DNA of 64,000 bases from Mikania micrantha (Eukaryota > Streptophyta > Magnoliopsida > Asterales > Asteraceae). Shown here piece by piece: positions 45,547-56,953 of the stretch; the stretch's first letter is position 1, and each line of letters begins with the position of its first letter. The stretch covers positions 1,178,001-1,242,000 of the forward strand of contig CM018686.1 of the NCBI GenBank assembly GCA_009363875.1. Direction: 5' to 3'. The notes under the pieces were generated by a model, which ran no database searches, was not told the DNA's origin, and saw only the letters and a list, made by a program, of their open reading frames with translations. Both the position numbers and the translations under genes were made by a program.

Positions 45547-46860
45547 TCACATACCAGTACCCGTTTCCGGGTCTTGGTGTGCAGCAGGAGCTCCAATCAT
45601 GAAAGCTTTTCCCCTTGGTACTTGATCTCCCGGTTGTGCCCTCTTTGGGCAGTTCCTGGAGAAATGACCTAGTTCTCCACAGTTAAAGCATCCCTGATTG
45701 TTGTGGTTGTAGTTGCCAAGGTTTTGTGGTGGTGGTTTTGCCATAGTAGCATTGTTCACTGCCGGTGTCGGTGAAGTTCGACAGTGTTGAGCCATATGGC
45801 CTTTTCGGCCACAGTTGGTACACTGCCTACACGGCATATTGGCAGCATGATGAAACTGACATTGTGCACATTGAGGATGTACACCAGTGTAAGGTTTGCG
45901 TGCAGCTTTAGTAGATACTGCAACAACTTGATTGAGTGGTGTGGGCATCGCGTATTGTTGGATGGCCTTTTGTTTCTTCTTTGGTTGTTTCTCCTTAGTC
46001 TTGTCCGAATCATCTTTCAATTCTCCGGACTTCACCATCACATCTGTGAGTTTAGCTGACAAGGAGATAGCAGACTCTAAAGTTGCAGGGTTTGCAGCAA
46101 GTACAATGCCCTGAATGCAGGATGGTAATCCTCCTAAATATCGGTCAATTCGCTTTTCTAGTGTTGGCACCATCTCAGGCACCAAGGCTACCAATTCATG
46201 ATAGCGAGTAGTGTATGTCATGTGATCAGCTCCTTTCATCACATGATTTGAGAGTTCAATTTCCAAGTTCTGTAGTTCGTGCTTAGGACAGAACTCATTC
46301 CTCAAGAGGGTTTTGAATTCTACCCAAGGCATGGCTAGTGCTTCATCCCTACCTCGAGCGTTTATCTGTGAGTTCCACCAAGTTAGGGCACGCTTACTGA
46401 AAGATCCCGCAGCATAGCGAACCTTATGTCTTTCCGGACAACTGCTTAGGTCCAATGTATTTTCCATCTTCTCTAGCCATTGGATCAGTCCAACGGCTCC
46501 TTCCACACCGCTAAAGCTTGGCGGTTTGCATCCTACGAATGATTTGTATGAACAGTTTGATTTAGCGCCGGTGTTTCCACTAGTTTCCCCCGTAGTACGC
46601 CCTGAGTTGTTACCGTAGCTTTGAATCTTGTTAATCATCTCTGGGATGATATCCTTCATCTGGTTAGTCAGTTGACTGCTCAGTAATGTTGCCAAAGCAA
46701 CAGTAGCAGGATCCAGAACTATAGTTGCAGTCGGGTTCGGAGGAGGACTATGTGGAGGAGGAGGAGGCGGCGGTGGTGAATCTGGCGGTGATGGTGTCGA
46801 AGAGTGAGGTGCAGAAGTCTGTGGTGTAGGTATCGGTGTCGGTTGTTTTCTGGGCGGCAT
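45547..46860 (-). CDS. gag: Gag of the TR-GAG element, intact
   Basis: The capsid/nucleocapsid protein is the only complete protein of this element. The frame opens at 46914, but MPPRKQP at 46860 matches the gypsy Gag start in C (MPPRRHN) and is taken as the true start (437 codons). The N-terminus is Pro/Ser-rich with an eight-proline run, then the gag core with RALTWWNSQ and the Y(L/I)GGLP block. Numbering from 46914, the nucleocapsid has a CAQCQFHH...CRQC cluster, a knuckle CTNCGRKGHMAQHC (365-378) and a second knuckle CFNCGELGHFSRNC (409-422). The frame ends shortly after QDPETGT, where related elements run into the protease. No stops or frameshifts, which suggests selection or very recent copying. 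It is expected to form particles with a helper's Pol. Confidence 0.9.
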   Translation of the reverse strand: MPPRKQPTPIPTPQTSAPHSSTPSPPDSPPPPPPPPHSPPPNPTATIVLDPATVALATLLSSQLTNQMKDIIPEMINKIQSYGNNSGRTTGETSGNTGAKSNCSYKSFVGCKPPSFSGVEGAVGLIQWLEKMENTLDLSSCPERHKVRYAAGSFSKRALTWWNSQINARGRDEALAMPWVEFKTLLRNEFCPKHELQNLEIELSNHVMKGADHMTYTTRYHELVALVPEMVPTLEKRIDRYLGGLPSCIQGIVLAANPATLESAISLSAKLTDVMVKSGELKDDSDKTKEKQPKKKQKAIQQYAMPTPLNQVVAVSTKAARKPYTGVHPQCAQCQFHHAANMPCRQCTNCGRKGHMAQHCRTSPTPAVNNATMAKPPPQNLGNYNHNNQGCFNCGELGHFSRNCPKRAQPGDQVPRGKAFMIGAPAAHQDPETGTGM

Positions 46861-47013
46861 TCTGATCATAACCAAAAGAATTTGGTTAGTACAGTGATTG
46901 AATGCAGAAAACATAATGCAAGCTTAAGTCTTATGTTCTATACATGAAGGTCCCTAAGTTATAGTCTAGGCCAAACCATTTTAAGTAAATGACCTATTAT
47001 TCTCTATAACCTT

Positions 47014-47027
47014 GAGCTCTGATACCA
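47014..47027 (-). promoter_or_regulatory. Primer binding site of the TR-GAG element
   Basis: TGGTATCAGAGCTC on the minus strand, three bases after the 5' LTR end. It is an exact iMet tRNA primer site, so reverse transcription could be primed normally. Confidence 0.9.
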
Positions 47028-47030
47028 ATC

Positions 47031-50000
47031 TGTCACACCCCGAGCCGGCGGGGTAGGATCGGAGTCCCCGTCGGGCGGAAGATTCTCGGAGTGCGATATC
47101 GTGAATGATAATCGTGATGATCAGATTGTTTACATAGCATCAATGTTAAGAATAATTAAGCACAATAAAATATAAACTAGGATTACAAAGTTAAATTACA
47201 AAGTCAATGTTTAGTAATTTAGCTAAGTAAACCTATCCAAAAGAATCAATATATCTATCTTGTATTTGTACAAGATATCCAAAAGAGATTTGTATTGATC
47301 TCAAGATGTGCTTCTTCAAAAGTCAACTAGGATCTATGTCTGGTCATCCTAGTATGCAAATCCTGAATCTTAGTTTAATCCAATGCATTACCTGAGAAAG
47401 CATGTAGAAAAATAAAGTCAACACAATGGTTGGTGAGTTCATGTAGTTTTTGTGTAAAAATAGTTTGTAAAATCCTTTGAATGACAACCTTAGCCTCACC
47501 ATTAACCACCTATACCATCTGATTCAGTATGCTTATATATAGGGCATATGTAGGGGACAAGCCCCAGCCACCGTCCCACCACATACTGAACCACATGATA
47601 TATTGTTCCTGATGATAATTAAGCGTCTCATCCTACCCGTATGATTCCCACAACGTTTGATTCCCAATGTTTGATTCCAAATGTTTGATTCTTTAAATTA
47701 GATACCCTGTAATTGTTTACCTTGATTCCCTGAATGACCACCTTAACCTCACTAACAACCACCTATACTATTCAACCAAGCATGCTTATATATAGGGCAT
47801 ATGTAGGGGACAAGCCCCAGTCACCGTCCCACCACATACCGGGCTGCTTAACATATTGTTGTTAATGATAATTAAGCATTTCATCCCCACTACTCTGATC
47901 TCATGACATATGATTCTTAACGTTTGTTTCCCTGCCAATGTTTACTTTGTTTCCCCCGAAATGACAACCTTAACCTCACTAACAACCACCTATGCTATCC
48001 AACCAAGTATGCTTATATATAGGGCATATGTAGGGGACAAGCCCCAGCCACCGTCCCACCACATACCGGGCTACTTAACATATTGTTATTAATGATAATT
48101 AAGCGTTTCACTCCACACTATTGATTCCACAACGAATAAGTCTCAAGCTTAATAGGCACCATTATGGACAGCTAAAACCAAACCCTAAGGAGTTCAGCAT
48201 CCATCCATAATGATCCTATTTATGACTCGTGACATGTTTAAATAGAGTAACCTTCAAGTTAACACAAAGTCAACTGGAAGAACTCAATCATTCTAGTCAC
48301 TTGTCATCACCATGGATGAATCAAGAAGAACACTGAATGACTAGTAGGGGTTGACACACAGGTCAACACGCGGCGGCCAATCAGTCTGTCTTACATGACT
48401 CTGACAAAGAAGAACACTGATGACTAGTAGGGGTTGACACACAGGTCAACACGCGGCGGCCAATCAGTCTGTCTCACAATGTCCAAAAGTTTATGCATAC
48501 AAGTCTAAAGCATTCACATTGTTTCACTGATGACTAGTAGGGGTTGACACATAGGTCAACACGCGGCGGTCAATCAGTCTTTTGTTTAAGCATCTCATGT
48601 TTCAAGCATTCAAGTATTCAAGCATCCAAATGTATCAAGTATTCCAAATGTTCACGTATCCCAAGTATATTACGCATTCAAGTATTCCAAAATGTATCAA
48701 GCATTCACGTGTTTCAAGCATTCTAAGTATAACAAGTATTCACGTGTTTTCAGACATCTCACGTATATAAGTATTTCTAAGAATATATGTTTCCAGTTAA
48801 GTTTAAGCAAATCATTGTAAGTGTAAAGTAATTTAATGCTTTATTAAAGGTGTAGTACAATAACTTTATGAAATAGTTGTATAAAGCATTAGTGTTTATT
48901 TAAAGTATTTTCAAAGCCTTATGGTTTTGAATATAATTAAACATAGAGTTCATAAGTTAAACCTCAATTGTATAATTTAAACACATAGCTTATATCATAA
49001 GAGTTTATAAAGTTTAGGCTCCAAATCTATATTGTAAGCCTCATGTATATAGTTTCAAGTGTTCACACATTATTTCATCATGAATCCCATAAGTTTGCAT
49101 CAAGTCTCATAAGCATCCAATATATGGTTTCAAGTCTATTGCTTTTCAATGACTACTAAGTTTCACGAATAAGTTTCAACATAAGTATCAAGTTTATGTT
49201 TAAAGCATTAAATAACATCTCAATAATTTTATGAAAATGTTTGACATGCTTCTCAGTCCCGAAGTAAAACAAATAAGTTTGAAAAGGGACCAATGAACTC
49301 ACCTTATGTCCGTAGTAGTTGACTATGTATAATAAGAATGCACGCGCTCTTTGTTTGCACTTGTTTTGATGTTCACTCTCCTGTGTTGAATTCATAATGT
49401 TGTAGTTCATAAATAGAAGTTTGTAAAGCTTCGTTGTGTGTGTAGTGTTAGTGTTAGCCTTAACGTTGGCTAACACTCATGAGTCTCGGTATTCATTCGG
49501 CCCACTTCACTTTATTTGCACTTGTTTATACTTTAGTTAGTTTGAACTTACAAGTAATGTATGATGTTAGGTTTTTTACCAAGACTTTGATCTACATCGT
49601 TTCCCCTTGTCTTTAACTTAATTCTTTTATAAGATTTCAATGATTTACTACCATTTATTGTTTCAACACAATTGATTATAAGCTTCTTTTGAAAAATAGG
49701 TCATAATCCCATTTCTTTATACAAACCTATTGAAATTGCACATGGATATTACTCATTCATACGCTTTTTACATCTTGTTCTCGACACTAATTATTAGAGA
49801 CCGAATGATATCCGCGTGGACCGAGTAGTGTTAGTGACCAAATAATGAGACCATGGGCCCATTGGGCCAACATGGGCCGAAATATTCACACTCATTTTAA
49901 TTGAATATCTATTGGGCCGAGGGAAGTTCTGTTGGGCCAAGACGTTTAATGGGCCGAGAATCACATGTGGCCCATCATATGGATACTTGGGCCTGGTATT

Positions 50001-51843
50001 TGTTTAACTGAATTTGGGTCATAACATGGGTCGATTAAAATGGATTATAAGTTGACCCACGTCATACGTATCGGGCCAAGACAAAAAGGATTGGGCTTGA
50101 CAACCCCTATTGGGCCGGCTAGTTAAACTTGGGCCAGAATAATTTGTTGAATTCGTTTAACTCCATGTGGGCCAAACCAACGAATAAGATTGCATGTAAT
50201 AGACCGGCTGAACAAGGTAACTAGCAGCGAACCTCCATGTAGGAAGGAACTAGGTTCGGCAACGGCTAAAGAGTTCGGCCAGCACCATGGTTCGTGACTT
50301 GCTGCATGCAGGGTTCGGTCATAGCTCACCTAAGTTCGCTAGGGTTCGTCGTCCATGGTGGAAGGTTCGTTTGCTTTGCATGAAAGTTCGGCTAACTTGG
50401 TCTTTCAAGGTTCGCAGCTATAGGTCGAGGGTTCGGCAAGGGCATGTTGGTTCATCATGACTCGCAGGGTTCGGCAGCAAACATGGTTTCGTCACTACCA
50501 GGGTTCGCTTCCACAAGGTTCGGTGATGTCATAGTTAGGTTCGTGGCTGCTTCTTTGTCGCCCAGGTTCGCAGCTGGTTCACCCTGAAAGGGTTCGGCCA
50601 ACCATAACCCACGAACCCTGGTTTGTTTCCATCAGTTTCTTCATCGGACTAGGTAGCTTCAGATCGTTCCCGGGGTTAATGTTTCACGACAGTAGGTTCA
50701 AAAGAAACAAAGGTGTTCGAACGAGGGTGGCTTGAGACCGGTTTTTAGGTTGGGTCGAACACACAAACACACAAAACCCTATAAATCCGAATCTTTAAAC
50801 ATTATTACCTCAAAATCGGCTGAACGAACTCATAGATCGGTTGTACTTTTGTGTAGATCTCGTTCCTAGCTACGCGTGGACACCAAGAATGCGCGATTTC
50901 ACCACGAAATGACCAAGATCTTGTAATTTGAAGTTGATATTCTTTGAGAGAGAGTGATGAACGGGAATTGAGCTAGAGAGAGAAAGAGATGAGAGAAAAA
51001 TGAGAGTGAAGTCCCATTTTAGGGTTTTTATATCCCGAGGGTATTCGGGTCCGTTCCGGTTGCTCGGTTTTCGTCTCCGTTGCGTTTCCGGATCGTAACG
51101 CGCGCGTTTTATAATTTAAATAAAAAGGACTTTATTTTAAATATTAGGAGGGTAATTATTTATAGAAATGTATTAAATATTATAAATCTTGAATGATTTG
51201 TCGAAACTTATAATTCTTACGCGTTTCGTTATTTATTCGCGTATTTTTAAGCTTTACGCATTTTAACTTAAAATAGTTTTCGTTCCAAATTTATTTATGA
51301 TGAGTTTCAAAATTGTAAAATAGGAAATATTTAATTTCCTTAACTTTATTATCGTTCGACTCGTCGTTCGTTTCGTTTCGTCTTGTCAGAAAACGTCACT
51401 TACGCGCGTTTTCGTACAGAGCGCTAACTGTACGAACACGATCGTACGTTTCACTTTCCGATTTAGTTTTCTACTTTTCAGTCATCATTTCAGATTGTTA
51501 AACTATCAAATCTATTCGTACAGATCGTCACCTATACGAATAGTTCGTCAGTCTAGCTTTCCGTAACAACAAATGTTATTGTTTTGTTCTGTTTATCCTC
51601 ACATACGTTTAAACCTAATAATATAAAATCAAACATGTTGGCATCTGTTCATGATTGTCTGATGTGTTTCTGACTGTTTAACACTAAGGTTTAAATCAGG
51701 ATTTCAGAAACATCGTGTGATAGTTTATGTTTAGCATCGAATGTTAATAGCTTCTAAGTATTTCTCCTAGTTTGTACCTGAGTTACTGTATAAGTTACTG
51801 TACAGATTACTGTTCCGGTGACGGTTCCGGCACAGATGTTACA
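47031..51843 (-). repeat. 5' LTR of the TR-GAG element (right copy)
   Basis: 4813 bp, nearly identical to 40266-45079. Differences seen by eye include T for C near 47097, one base near 47438, 47618, 47821, 47921, 48072 and 48559, one missing T near 50012, and single bases near 50132, 51407, 51571 and 51836. TATA box at 51025-51033, CGAACC array 50205-50615, TGGGCC cluster 49850-50125. Confidence 0.92.
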
Positions 51844-51848
51844 CCATT

Positions 51849-53114
51849 TATCAAACCCAAACAATCTTCTTGAAGTTCCGTAGATTCCATTTATCTTCTC
51901 CCTCTTTAATAAGCTCCCTCTGCGATTAAAAAGTATTAATATTCAATCCCAATCGAAAAGATATCCGAATATAGGGTGTTAGTCCAATTACTGGAAACTC
52001 CAATCTTTCTTGTAATGAACATGTGACAAATAAAGGTTCAAAGATAAATGTAAACCATATCCCACAAATTTAATTCTTGAGAGTGTTTAAGCTACAAACA
52101 AGAAATTTTCTCATTAATAAAACCAAATCTTCACTGTTAAACCACTGATAACACACTTGCCATAAGTTTGAGTCCATCAGTCTCCCCCTAAACTAATGCT
52201 ATAGATAACTAATATGTGAAAATTCATCAAGTCTTCAAAAGCAAGTAGTGTTCTTTAGAAGCATTCATTGCTAATCGACAATATGTTCCATGCCTCAAAT
52301 AGTTGGACTTAAAAAAAATATACATCATTAACTCATTTTAGTTTTCTGACCATACATGAGATTCAGATCTATAATGTGAAAGTTTTGAGTACTTCCAATA
52401 ATACAACTAAAGAGTGAACCAAATTCTAATGTGTTTTAGAAGTGAAATCATATGTTCTCAACTTTGGAAGTATTAGTTTGAAGATGCATTAGAACTGCGT
52501 GTCACAAAAATTAACACTTAGTAAGAAGACATTACATATCAAGATAAGACATCACTTTTAAAACATTTGTCAACTTTAAAGTGCTAATTTGTAGGTGTAT
52601 TAGATTTTGGAAATCATAAATTAACACTTAAGAAGCTAGCCTCTTTACAAACCAATAAAAGACCGAAGCTCTTCAGAGGTAATCTCGTGTTCAGAAGAAA
52701 TATGCAGGTCTAGAAGCACAGAAAAAGAATATGCCAAGCAAAAGTAGAGATTCCTTAGAAGCAATCTTAATCACTTCATTGGCATCGAAAGATCTACTAC
52801 TAATCAGAAGAATGAATTGATTTTCAATTTTCATTGAATATTTTTAACCATGTATGTGCCTGAAATGCATTATTTTGTATGGCACATAAATTAATTAATA
52901 AAATAACCCCATAATAGATTATTCCAATTATTTTCCAACAACCCAATGTCAAATTACTATCATGCCTTTTATCCTTTTCTTGGCATATGCTTCAACAACC
53001 GCAAGAAAAACAATTAATTCCCATCAAGCCGCTATAAAATTACCATAATGCCCAAGATATTATTATTCACGAGTGATTCAATAAACTGAAGTTTCTAAAC
53101 AATATTGAGAATAC
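51849..53114. other. Noncoding retrotransposon-derived DNA
   Basis: Continuation of the target into which the TR-GAG element jumped. On the minus strand TTTAGGGGGAGACTGATGG (about 52180-52198) looks like a copia polypurine tract and LTR start. 52460-52530 and 52570-52632 are an imperfect direct duplication (AGTNTTAGNTT...GCATTAGA...AAATTAACACTTA). No coding frame was recognised. Confidence 0.5.
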
Positions 53115-54140
53115 CTTAAGCAGGTTTCTTCTACAGAGTTGATAGCTATGGAATACTCTATCAACTCAATCTCAAACAAAGTAATAAAAGGAAGAATATT
53201 GAACACATAAATACTTCAAGCTCAATTGTATATTTTCTTCACAAGCAATCTATACAAGACTCTTTACCAAACTTTCTTCCTTGCTAAGTTACAAGTGAAA
53301 GGTTATATACTACAAGCTACAAATTTATCCTGGTAGGGATACAAATCATAACAATAACTAGAAACAAACTAACGCAAAATCTAGTATTCTATTATGACTT
53401 GACAAGCCATGTTTACATTTAATACAAATGACTTCATTGACTTTACATTAAATACCTAGAATACATATACATTAATGAAGATCTCTTTAGAGTATCTTCT
53501 GCTGATCTTATAGTTGTCCTTTGTTTCTGACTAACATAAGAATGTCTTCCGATTTGGTTGTGAAGGAAGAAAGCAACTCTGGATATTTCTCTAATAGGAA
53601 AACAACATCGGCAGTTGGAAGCCTTCAGAAGTATTTGTGTTGGAAGCTGTTGAACATTCTTCATATTTGTGGGATACTGATCATCCAAATCGTTGACGCT
53701 TGTCATGGTATCATTATGAATATACAAACCAAGAAGCCATACAGGGGTTTTGGCAGGGCTGTTGACAATATGTCTACGCTGGTTCAAATCCAGCTTGGCC
53801 CAATATGATATTCAGAAGCTTTGTCTTACGTCCTCGGAAGGCTTAGTCAAATATTGATATTTAGATCATTGAGGCCTGCAATATAATGTGATCTTTGAAA
53901 GAATTGTCATCTGTCTTCAGAAGGCCTTCTTCAGATACTAATCACTCAGATTACTAAGGCCTATAATATGTTGCCATTTTCGGAAGCTTTTTCTTATTTC
54001 TTGTTATCGAAAGGAAAACGTTATCTTGTGAAAGCATTATGTCTTCTGAAGGTTAATTATACCTTCCAAAGGTTGATGACTTCTTAAGGATAACTCTATC
54101 CTTCCGATGTCTTCTTTTGGACTTGTGGGAGATTGGTGAG
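53115..54140 (-). repeat. 3' LTR of copia H (approximate limits)
   Basis: The left 230 bp matches the 5' LTR at 63783-64000. Further right the DNA is rich in CTTCAGAAGG, TTCGGAAGC and CCTTCCGAAG-like motifs (53615-54120). The left end looks truncated, because the start TGTTGGATTAGG has no counterpart. The U3 end and polypurine tract could not be fixed. Confidence 0.5.
53761..53802 (+). other. Fragment like the 3' half of plastid trnY(GUA)
   Basis: GTTGACAATATGTCTACGCT followed by GGTTCAAATCCAGCTTGGCC and CA matches, from memory of the family, the variable arm, T arm and acceptor 3' strand of chloroplast tRNA-Tyr, with about two changes. The D arm and anticodon arm are absent, so this is not a working tRNA gene. 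It is probably a tiny plastid DNA filler or template patch within the copia 3' region. Confidence 0.6.
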
Positions 54141-54324
54141 GCCATGGGAGTTATTGAATTTGGTAAGCACCAGCCTTTTTGATCTTACAGTCTTTCGCTC
54201 AGGAAAATGCTTCCAAAAATTTATTCAATTTTCTATGCACCTTTGCTCTTCCCTTGGTCTAGCTTATTGAAATCCTACCCGTGCTTGGTACGATTGATGA
54301 GAGGGAGCTTCTGAAGATCATATA

Positions 54325-56245
54325 CTATAGGGGCAGGAACAGGTTGAGCTTTTCAAGAGGGAGCTCCATAATGCCATTATTACTTAATTTCAGAGTGAAC
54401 ATGTTTTCGGTGGCACTTAAACTCCACTCAATGGCTAGATTGTAAACATTCAAAGGCTTATGCTTTGGCTCATCACTGCTTAAGGCAGCCATTTTTCTTC
54501 TTTTGTACTTCTTAGGCACATGCTCACCTGTATATACTACTATGGTGCCCTGTGTCTTGGCCTCTTGTCCCTCCCTTGCTCCCTCTCCTTCTTCAGCTTC
54601 CTTAGTTGCTACACATGTGGCGACAGCTGTCTCCTCACTCTTCCTCTCATCCATCCTTATAGGTTCCTAAGGATCAGTTCTTATAGATGTCTACTTTAAA
54701 GTACCCTAAATTTTAGTGGAGGGGTCCCTTCCAGCTTTTATCCCTCTGTCTCTAAAATTGAGTGGGCTAAGACGAGTAAAGTGGAAGTGTCCCTTCCAGC
54801 TTGTATTCCAAAGTTGAGCTGAAGAGCCTCTCGCTGAGCATGAATTTGGTCCAAAGAAGGCAACTGACCATTGAATTTATTTTCTTTTATTCCTCTTAAT
54901 TTTGTATCCATGGTGGAAGTTTTCATTCGACCAAGTTGTCTTGGAGAACAGTCTTAGTTTAGCAGGAACTCTTTTAGCTTCTCCCGAAATGCAGCAGCAA
55001 CAGCCTGTTCAAGTTACTGCAACCGATCTAGCTCAACAACAATCTTGAGAATCGGCCAGTTCAGGACATCATCAATGTCATCTCTTTTCCTTGGAGAAGA
55101 GCAGCAGGTCTGGTGGTCTCTCCGTCCAAGGAGGTATCTGGCCGTTGTTTCTTCTTCTCTGGCTTCCTCTCCTCTTTAGTAGCTTCCTCATATGGGGTTT
55201 GTTTTCTTTTGCCTGTGCCTTTTAAGTTTACCCCAGAGGAGATTGACCCTGTGGCGTCACCTATTGGTTTATTAGCCAATTGTTCTTATGAGGAAGAAAC
55301 CTCAAGAATAACTAAGTCCTTAGAGACAATTTCAGCTTAAGAGTTAACTTCTGCATCCACTGCACCCTCCAGTTGACCAACCATCTTGGAAGGCTCTGAG
55401 TTCATTTTCATTTGTAACCGATTTTAGTAGGGTGTGGTATGGTGGGTGAAGGTGTGGGATCAACATCTATTGGGCTTACAGAGTTGTCACTTTCAGGAGC
55501 AGGAAGCTCGATGGAAGGAAGAAGAGGAGTGGAAGTCCCAAAAAATTGGGCACTCTTCTTATTCAGCTGAACAAAACAGTGGATGTAACCAAGGGAACCT
55601 TATATACACTTCCAGTTAGTGAGAGAGTAGAACTCAACCCACAGTTGAATATGTGTTTCAAAAATCTTGGGTACAAAAAAAATTTCTTTGCAAATGAAAT
55701 AGTATCTACCAAATTATTGAAAAGGAAATAATAAAATCAAAAGATTCTTTGGAGATCAACCCATGAATAGCCAAAGCTAAGTCTGAGGGTATTTGATCCT
55801 AACCCCTGTCTTATTGGAAAGACAATGCAAAAATAAATGTATGAGATATTTATAATTTAGGACACTCTACACTTCAAATAGGTTGTTGAAGGGAGAGGAC
55901 CTTTTGTATACCATTGACCTGAAGGTGACCACTACTACATCGCTAGTGAATGAAAGCCTTCCATCAACATCATTGAGATGAAGATGCTGATGGATGGTTT
56001 CCACTGAAATGGAAGTAGGAGGAGTATCAATGGTAGACAAAAGAGATCTATCGTTGTGAGTAAAAAAAACAGAACAAGATCCTCATACTTCTGATGATGT
56101 GATCCATACACCAAGGGATGAATGACCAAGGAGTATAAATACCTGCTTCTCTTGAGAAAGTAGATGACCATGAGTAATCTGCATCATAATCGGCGGATAA
56201 CTCGATGACAATGTTGTGGTCATGTTTGAAAGAAAGAAGAGCCAT
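54325..56245 (-). pseudogene. Post-pol accessory ORF of copia H, decayed
   Basis: It starts MALLSFKHDHNIVIELSADY at 56245. After frame changes come a segment with AKKFFLYPRFLKHIF (near 55690) and, further on, Lys/Glu-rich and Pro-rich pieces (GKRKQTPYEEATKEERKPEK near 55150-55210; KYKRRKMAALSSDEPKHKP near 54445-54500). Proteins beginning MAL with a KFLMYPRF-type block are commonly linked to large copia elements in plants; their function is not known to me. It has its own TATA box 84 bp upstream. Several stops and frameshifts show it is dead here. Confidence 0.5.
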
Positions 56246-56326
56246 GGAAGATGAATAAATTAGGGTTTTTATTGAGAGAAAGCTAGAACGTAAGAGAAGA
56301 AGTGAAGAATGAAAATGAGTGGGACA

Positions 56327-56336
56327 CCTTTATACC
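56327..56336 (-). promoter_or_regulatory. TATA box upstream of the post-pol ORF
   Basis: GGTATAAAGG on the minus strand, then about 80 bp of pyrimidine-rich leader (TTCACTTCTTCTCTTACG, then AAAAACCCTAATTTATTC) and CCATGG at the ORF start. The layout is that of an ordinary plant gene promoter and 5' UTR, within a retrotransposon. Confidence 0.55.
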
Positions 56337-56953
56337 TTTAGATATCAGCATTAAATATATGAACACATTAAATTTTGAGATCTAGATATATGAATTGCGT
56401 AAGAAAAATTTACTTCCGAGATTCATGGTTCCGAAGAAATGCCTAAGGCATGCAAGTATAAATGTGAATACATGCAAAGAATATAAATTTCGAAAGAGAG
56501 AATTGCGTTGGATCTTTGGATGTTTAGGGTAGTTTGTGGGAATACAAAGATTAAAGTGTCCTTCGGAGGATATTAGTTTCTGATAAGTATCTGAGAGCTT
56601 CCGAGAAAGCTTCGAAATATTCATTGGAAGAAATACGTTCAGAATATATAAGATGTCAAGAAAGCCTTATGACTTTATGCTTCGGAAGAAGCTTTCTTCT
56701 GATGAGTATAGAAGGCTTGATAAATTAAGCATTTTATAAGCATTAGAAGATGGAGCTTCTTAAAGCAAATTTTATACCAGAAGACAAATCTTCCTCAGAA
56801 GAATTATTTTCTTCTGAAGAGTAACACTTCCTATTAATTATCTAAAACTTTAATTAGAAGAATTCAAGTTACTTCCGATACATAATAAGGAAATCAGAAG
56901 TTATTTTAAGTTTCTCTCTTTAAAGATTGGTTAGAACTTATTACCGTTTCAAA

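Larger units (their letters stand above)
40266..51843 (-). mobile_element. TR-GAG type non-autonomous gypsy element with 4.8-kb LTRs
   Basis: This 11,578-bp unit has TSD CCATT (40261-40265 and 51844-51848). The LTRs (4814 and 4813 bp) flank a 1951-bp interior read on the minus strand: primer site, intact gag, about 34 codons of the pol C-terminus, polypurine tract. PR, RT, RNase H and nearly all of IN are absent, so it cannot move without a helper. By eye the LTRs differ at about eleven bases and one 1-bp gap, about 0.2 percent, which points to a very recent insertion. It fits the TR-GAG class described from plant genomes (gag-only elements with long terminal repeats). Confidence 0.92.

Noticed and set aside
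53761..53802. A functional tRNA gene
   Set aside because: Only the 3' half of a tRNA is present; no D arm, anticodon arm or acceptor 5' strand.
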